Shown here: positions 58,900 to 64,000 of the stretch, in pieces
Layout of the letters: each line of letters begins with the position of its first letter
Position numbering within the stretch: position 1 is the first letter of the stretch
Source: Haematobia irritans
Lineage: Eukaryota > Arthropoda > Insecta > Diptera > Muscidae
NCBI RefSeq assembly: GCF_050003625.1
Contig: NC_134399.1
Span: forward strand, 34,116,671 to 34,180,670
Reading direction: 5' to 3'
DNA length: 64,000 nucleotides
Made by a program: the position numbers and the translations under genes
The notes under the pieces: generated by a model
What the model saw: the letters and a program-made list of their open reading frames with translations, nothing else
Told to the model about the DNA's origin: nothing
Database searches by the model: none

Positions 58900-60040
58900 T
58901 ATAACAACATTATCTATAGAAATTTTAACAAAGTTTTCTAAAGAAATAATTATTTGAGAAAATTTTCTATAGAAATAAAAATTTGACAAAATTTTCTGTA
59001 GAAATAAAATCTTGAGAAAATTTTATATAGAAATAAAATGCTGACAAAACTTTCTATAGAAATAAAATTTTGACAAAATTTTCTACAGAAATAAAATGTT
59101 GACAAAATTTTCTAAAAAAATTGACAAAATTTTCTATAGAAATCAAATTTGGACAAATAAAATTTTGAGAACATTTTCTATAGAAACAAAATTTTGAGAA
59201 AATTTTCTAAAGAAATAAAATATTGAGAAAATTTGTTATAGAAATAAAATTTTGAGAAAAATTCTTTATACAAAAAAAAATGGAGAAAAATTTCTATAGA
59301 AATAAAATGTTGAGAAAACTTTCTATAGAAATAAAATATTGAGAAAATTTGTAATAGAAATACAATTTTGAGAAAAATTCTTTATAGAAATAGACTTTGA
59401 GAAAAATTTCTATAGAAATAAAATTTTGACAAAATTTTCTATGGAAATAAAATTTTGACAAAATTTTCTATAGAAATAAAATTTTGACAAAATTTTCTAT
59501 AGAAATAAAATTTTGACAAAATTTTCTATAGAAACAAAATTCTGACAAAATTTTCTATAGAAATTAAAATTTTGACAAAATTTTCTTAGAAATAAAATTT
59601 TAACAAAATTTTCCATAGAAATAAAATTTTAACAAAATTTTTAATAGAAATCAAATTTTGAGAAAAATTTTTTATAAAAATAAAATTTTGAGAAAATTTT
59701 CCATAGAAATAAAATTTAGAGAAAATTTGCTATATAAATAAAATATTGAGAAAATTTGTTATAGAAATAAAATTTTGAGAAAAATTCTTTATAGAAAAAA
59801 AAATTGAGAAAAATTTCTATAGAAATAAAATTTTGAGAAAATGTTCTATAGAAATAAAATATTAAGAAAATTTGTAATAGAAATAGAATTTTGAGAAAAA
59901 TTCTTGATAGAAATAGAATTTGAAAACAATTTCTATGGAAATAAAATTTTGAGAAAATTTTCTATAGAAATAAAATTTTGACAAAATTTTCTATAGAAAT
60001 AAAATTTTCACAAAATTTTCTAAAAAAATAAAATTTGTTT
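58900..60040 (+). repeat. 29-bp A/T minisatellite block, GAG variant
   Basis: Plus-oriented units in which the central GAC is often GAG (AAAATTTTGAGAAAATTT), a block-specific variant. About 360-bp higher-order repetition (59210-59420 resembles 59740-59940). Confidence 0.9.
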
Positions 60041-60054
60041 TGTTTGTTATTGTT

Positions 60055-60329
60055 GGCTTCTCTTCAATCGTTATTGTTGTTTTTGATCTCAGCTTAAAGC
60101 CATGCATTGACTAAACTACAAGTGTAGCTTAACCAACAGAGGAAAAGTATGCTTGTCAAATTTATTTGGACAAAGCCCTATAGACTGCAAGATGGTTGGA
60201 TGTACAGCTGTTTCGGAATTACCACATTCCTCATCAGCATCCTCTACTTGCAGCAAAACTATCAACCAATTATCAGAATAAATTCGGGTAATTCACTCAA
60301 CCCAAAGTGAACTACACTTGAACCACCCG
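60055..60329 (-). mobile_element. Family G (Penelope-like) fragment G3
   Basis: On the plus strand: CTCAGCTTAAAGCCATGCAT, GTAGCTTAACCAACAGAGG, GGACAAAGCCCTATAGACTG, the hammerhead, then TTCGGGTAATTCACTCAACC and GTGAACTACACTTGAACC. It ends where the A7 deletion derivative starts. The element reads in minus orientation relative to the ribozyme. Confidence 0.65.
60185..60253 (-). ncRNA. Hammerhead ribozyme, intact-looking
   Basis: On the minus strand: outer stem I CTGCAAG (60247-60253) with CTTGCAG (60185-60191); inner stem I GGATG (60238-60242) with CATCC (60198-60202); core CTGATGA (60231-60237); stem II GGAAT/ATTCC; GAAA (60211-60214); stem III ACA/TGT with a two-base loop; cleavage triplet GTA, predicted cut between 60203 and 60202. 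Very short stem III is characteristic of the type I hammerheads known in Penelope-like elements. Confidence 0.85.
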
Positions 60330-60567
60330 TTCAGATTTAGATATATCTCCCATATATAGCTTTCGCCTGAGTTTCACTCATATGACCACAGAGGCCAATT
60401 TTATGTCCAGATCGAGTGATATTTAAATGTATGTATTTGGGACAAACCTTTATATATAGCCCCCAACACATTTGACGGATGTGATATGGTATCGAAAATT
60501 TAGATCTACAAAGTGGTGCAGGGTATAATATAGTCGGCCCCGCCCGACTTTAGACTTTCCTTACTTG
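60330..60567 (-). mobile_element. Family A repeat, internally deleted copy A7
   Basis: A short piece of a 153-bp unit (60330-60400) is joined directly to the head, ending in GGCCCCGCCCGAC and CTTTCCTTACTTG. Hairpin end, microsatellite and most units are missing. Confidence 0.85.
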
Positions 60568-60569
60568 TT

Positions 60570-60945
60570 TTTTTCTATAGAAAATTTTCTAAAATTTTAT
60601 TTCTATAGAAATTTTTCTCAAAATTGTAGTTCTATAGAAAATTTTGAGAAAAATTCTTTATAGAAAAAAAATTTTGACAAAATTGTCTACAGAAATAAAA
60701 TTTTGAGAAAATTTTCTATAGAAATTCTAACAATTCTCATTCTAACAAAATTTTCAAGAGAAATAAAAATTTGAGAAACTTTTCTATAAAAATAAGATTT
60801 GGACAACATTTCCTATAGAAAACAAAATTTTTTCTATGGAAATAAAATTGTGAAAAAAATTCTATAGAAATAAAATTTTGACAAAATTTTCTATAGAAAT
60901 GAAATTTTAAGAAAATTTTCTATAGAAATAAAATTTTATTTGTTG
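60570..60945. repeat. 29-bp A/T minisatellite, mixed orientation
   Basis: Minus-oriented for the first ~80 bases, adjoining A7, then plus-oriented to the start of G4. Confidence 0.82.
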
Positions 60946-61252
60946 TTTTGATCTCATCTTTAAAACCTTTGCGTTGAGTAGCATAACCAACAGAGGAAAA
61001 GAATATTTGTCAAATTTATTTGGGCAAAGTCCTATAGACTGCACGATGGTGGGATGGACGCACGTTTCGGAATTACCACATTCCTCATCAGCATCCTCTA
61101 CTTGCAGCAAAACTATGAACCAATTATCAGAATAAATTCGGGTAGTTCACTAAACCCAAAGTGAACCACACTCGAACCCTCCGAAAAAAGGTTTCTGATA
61201 GTTGGCCTTTGCCTCAATAAATCATTCCGGATGGTTCGAGTGTGGTTCACTT
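60946..61252 (-). mobile_element. Family G (Penelope-like) fragment G4
   Basis: Same order as G3: ACCAACAGAGGAAAAG, GGGCAAAGTCCTATAGACTG, hammerhead, TTCGGGTAGTTCACTAAACC, then CCGAAAAAAGGTTTCTGATA. Outer block diverged (CATCTTTAAAACCTTTGCG). Confidence 0.65.
61039..61107 (-). ncRNA. Hammerhead ribozyme, intact-looking, covarying stem III
   Basis: On the minus strand: GGATG (61092-61096), CTGATGA (61085-61091), stem II GGAAT/ATTCC, GAAA (61065-61068), stem III ACG/CGT around a two-base loop, cleavage triplet GTC, CATCC (61052-61056). Outer stem I CTGCA/TGCAG is kept. Compared with 60185-60253, stem III pair 3 is G-C instead of A-U, a compensatory change. Predicted cut between 61057 and 61056. 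Confidence 0.87.
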
Positions 61253-61601
61253 TGTTGTTTTTTTTTTTAGTTTTTTGGCAAATTTTCTTCAAACGTTGGT
61301 AGATTTTTTTTGGGCAAGAGTGGCCGCTAGTAAACCAAACTTTTTCTTTTTCCCCTTGCCCATTTTTTTGAAAAGTGGACATAAGTTTTCCAACAGTGAA
61401 AGTACACTAAACTACTTGAAATCCGCGAAGGACGTGAGGGTTACCACCTCCCCTCTCGTGATATGATATGATATGGGATTGCCCGATTTTTTACAAAATA
61501 GACTTAAGTTCTCCAATTTGCTTGAAGGTTAGGGTGACCACTACTTGAAATTTACAAAGGACTTGGGTAAAGGTTATGAAATTATACAAGGTGCCTAATT
61601 T
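61253..61601. repeat. Family D degenerate tandem repeat, left part
   Basis: Contains GACTTAAGTTCTCCAATTTG and GGTTAGGGTGACCACTACTTG motifs that recur beyond B7. A GATAT run is at 61459-61474. GTTGGTAGATTTTTTTTGGG near 61295 resembles the junction motif of B5/B6. Confidence 0.55.
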
Positions 61602-62778
61602 TTATACGCTCCACCATAGGATGGGGCGTATATTAACTTTGTCATTCCGTTTGTAACACATCGAAATATTGATCTAAGACCCCATAAAGTAAATATATTC
61701 TGGGTCGTGGTGAAATTCTGAGTCGATCTGTGCATGTCCGTCCGTCTGTTGAAATTACGCTAACTTCCGAACGAAACAAGCTATCGACTTGAAACTTGGC
61801 ACAAGTACTTGTTATTGATGTAGGTCGGATGGTATTGCCAATGGGCCATATCGGTCCACTTTTACGTATAGCCCCCATATAAACGGACTCCCAAATTTGT
61901 CTTGCGAAATTTGGGAGTCCGTTTTACCAAATTTCAGCCGGATCGGTATAACAACCATGCAAAAATTGGTCCACATCGGTCCATAATTATATATAGCCCC
62001 CATATAAACCGATCCCCCGATTTGGCTTGCGGAGCCTCTAAGAGAAGCAAATTTCATCCGATCCGGCTGAAATTTGTACATGATGTTAGCATATGGTCTC
62101 TAATGACCATGCAAAAATTGGTCCATATCGGTCCATAATTATATATAGTCCCCATATAAACCGATCACCAGATTTGACCTTCGGAGCCTCTTGGAAGACC
62201 AAAATTCATCTGATTCAGTTGAAATTTGGTACGTGATGTTAATATATGGCCTCAAACACCCGTGCTAAAATTGGTCGATATCGGTCCATAATTATATATA
62301 GGCCCCATATAAACCGATCCCCAGATTTGACCTCCGGAGCATCTTGGAAGAGAAAAATTCTTCCCATTCGGTTGACATTTGGTACGTGATGTTAGTATAT
62401 AGTATCCAACAACCATGCAGGAATTGGTTCCTATCAGTCCATAATTATATATAGCTCCCATATGAACCGATCGCCAGATTTGACCTACGGTGCCTTTTGG
62501 AGAAGCAAAACTCATCCGATCTGGTTGAAATTTGGTACGTGGTGGTAGTATATGATATTTAACAACCATGCCAAAAGTGGTCCATATCTGTCCATAATCA
62601 TTTATAGCCCCCATATAAACCGATCCCGAGATTTGGTTTTGGAGCCTCTTGGAGGAGCAAATTTCATCCGAGTGAGTTGAAATTTGTGGATGACAGTCTT
62701 TCGTAGAAGTTTCTACACAATCCATGGTGGAGGGTACATAAGATTCGGCCTGGCCGAATTAACGGCGGTATATACTTG
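61602..62778 (-). mobile_element. Family B modular repeat, copy B7
   Basis: Hairpin TATACGCTCCACCATAGGATGG, GTCCGTCCGTCTG tract, units with TAATTATATATAG at 61984, 62136, 62289 and 62442 (152, 153, 153), GC palindrome with small changes and TATATACTTG. An inverted scrap of a unit lies at 61905-61945 (CAAATTTGTCTTGCGAAATT region). Inserted into family D within a T run. Confidence 0.88.
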
Positions 62779-63391
62779 TTTAATATTTGGATGGAGAGGA
62801 GGAACTTCATCTTGCTTGACTTTTTGAAAATTGGTCTTTAGTTCTCCGATTTGCTTCAAATTTTCAGGGAAGGTTAGCGGTGGCCATTAGACAAAGGTCA
62901 TCTATTTAATTTGTAGATATATCCTTTTTTTAAAGGGCAGTGAAAACAAAATAAAATTCTCCGAATTACTAGAAATTTACAGGGAAGATTGGGTTTGACC
63001 ACTAGACAAAGATTAATTTTTCAATATTTGGTCGTAGAGAGGAACTTCCTCTTGTCCCATATTTATTAAAAGTAGACCTAAGTTCTGATTTGCTTGAATG
63101 TTTCAGGAACGGTTAGGGGTGGTCATTAGATAAAGTTGAGCTACTTTATTTTTCAATATTTGGTCGGGGAGGGGGACCTCCCCTTTGTCCTAAGATTCAC
63201 CGATTTAGTTGAAAGTTACTGAAGATGTGGAAGGCAGTTATGAAATTAATATGGGGGGTGCCTGAAAGTTAAGGGAGGTCACTAGACAAAAAATCCCTAC
63301 TGGATTTTTCGATGTTTAATCACGGAAGAAGACGTCTTATAACAAAATCTAAACTTCTCCGACTTAGTTGAAATTTAAGTGGGAGAAGGTG
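62779..63391. repeat. Family D degenerate tandem repeat, right part
   Basis: Repeating theme: TTTTTCAATATTTGGTCG, GAGGGGGACCTCCCCTTTGT, AGTTCTCCGATTTGCTTGAA, TTTCAGGGAAGGTTAGGGGT, GGCCACTAGACAAAG. Spacing is roughly 130 bases but irregular. No relation to the 153-bp unit is obvious. Confidence 0.65.
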
Positions 63392-63587
63392 CATCCGGAG
63401 AAGGAATATGATCACCCCCGTGAACATGATACCTGTTTGCCACACCCATGTTATTAAAAAATTATGTATTTGATTTCGGCCACCATGTATAAAAAAAACA
63501 TTTCTACGGCAAAAATGTTGCCACAGTCCATGAATAACACTTTGCTCTTTAAACATGTTTGGGGTGATCATATTCCTTCTCCGAGTG
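63392..63587. mobile_element. Palindromic MITE, family M3 (short)
   Basis: A 196-bp element with ends CATCCGGAGAAGGAATATGA and TCATATTCCTTCTCCGAGTG, arms matching 29422-29671, inserted in family D. The flanks TG/TA suggest an eroded TA duplication. Confidence 0.85.
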
Positions 63588-64000
63588 TATATGGTTTTGC
63601 GATATCTGGTCGAGGAAGGGGAATTCCCCTTTTTGAATAGTGAAAAATGTAAACATCTTCGATTTACTAGGAATTTATAGGGAACGTCGAAATATTCTGT
63701 GGGGGATATGATTGGCTAAGTTAACGCAAAATGTTCTAAAAAGTTGACATCGACGTAAATGTGACATTTTTTAACAAATAGTCTCTAATTTTCAAAACTC
63801 ATTCCAAAAATCAGGATGGTGCAGTGATGCAGTTCCGGTTCGGCTAGTTTTAATATAATGTAAATTTAATTTAATTTATATGTTTTGGTATTCAATTTAA
63901 TTTAAATTATATTTTTAGAATTTTTATATTATTTTTATATTAATTTAATTGAACTTAGATTCCTTTATTTAGGCTTATTAACTACATTTTAATTTAATTC
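63588..64000. repeat. Family D end and AT-rich DNA
   Basis: Family D motifs continue to about 63720 (CTGGTCGAGGAAGGGGAATT, AATTTATAGGGAACG). The remainder is AT-rich, ending in TTTAATTTAATT runs. No gene. Confidence 0.5.

Overview
The window is AT-rich, intron- or intergenic-like DNA of a higher fly. It probably comes from a calyptrate, muscid-type genome. I infer this from Diptera-style repeats (GTCCGTCCGTC tracts, TATACCCT hairpins, tRNA-derived SINEs with a CCTAA tail, a DD37E Tc1-like transposon). I found no convincing host gene. Every recognisable coding stretch is a decayed transposable-element gene.

Three components dominate. (1) A 29-bp A/T minisatellite (CTATAG, AAAT, AAAATTTT, GAC, AAAATTTT) forms more than a dozen blocks in both orientations and covers roughly a fifth of the window. 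(2) Modular repeat families, called here A (1.6-3.3, 3.3-4.0, 7.6-16.4, 20.0-21.9, 60.3 kb), B (16.6, 24.8, 35.8, 40.3, 44.8-46.8, 54-55.3, 61.6-62.8 kb) and C (14.75 kb), have hairpin ends, GC-rich palindromic heads and a GACG/GTCC microsatellite. They share an internal repeat with an exact 153-bp period. (3) Many non-autonomous DNA transposons are present: TA-flanked MITEs beginning CAC, and hAT-like elements with 8-bp duplications.

Region by region: 0-7 kb holds family A and satellite, then single-copy-looking DNA. 7.6-16.4 kb is a head-to-tail chain of family A bodies broken by a Tc1-like DD37E element (itself carrying a LINE fragment), a SINE and a 4.1-kb hAT-like composite. 16.6-22.2 kb has B1 and the complete A6. 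22.3-23.7 kb is a broken mariner-like transposase. 24-32 kb is satellite with MITEs. 33-40 kb has LINE and mariner relics between B2 and B3. 40-46.8 kb is mostly satellite plus B5. 48-52.3 kb has a Penelope-like RT relic, a SINE, a 1-kb MITE and a 2.3-kb LINE pseudogene with RT and RNase H. 52.5-61 kb is satellite and B6. 61-64 kb is a fourth repeat array (D) split by B7.

The most notable hidden signal is four hammerhead-ribozyme motifs (30.45, 42.1, 60.2 and 61.05 kb) inside one repeat family, here G. Two look structurally intact, and their stem III differs by a compensatory base pair. With the Penelope-like RT relic at 48 kb, this suggests family G derives from Penelope-like retroelements. 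Other notable points are the shared 153-bp period of A, B and C, precise head-to-tail junctions of family A, and a SINE/LINE pair sharing a 3' tail. All coordinates were read by eye; repeat boundaries are uncertain by tens of bases unless a target-site duplication is given.
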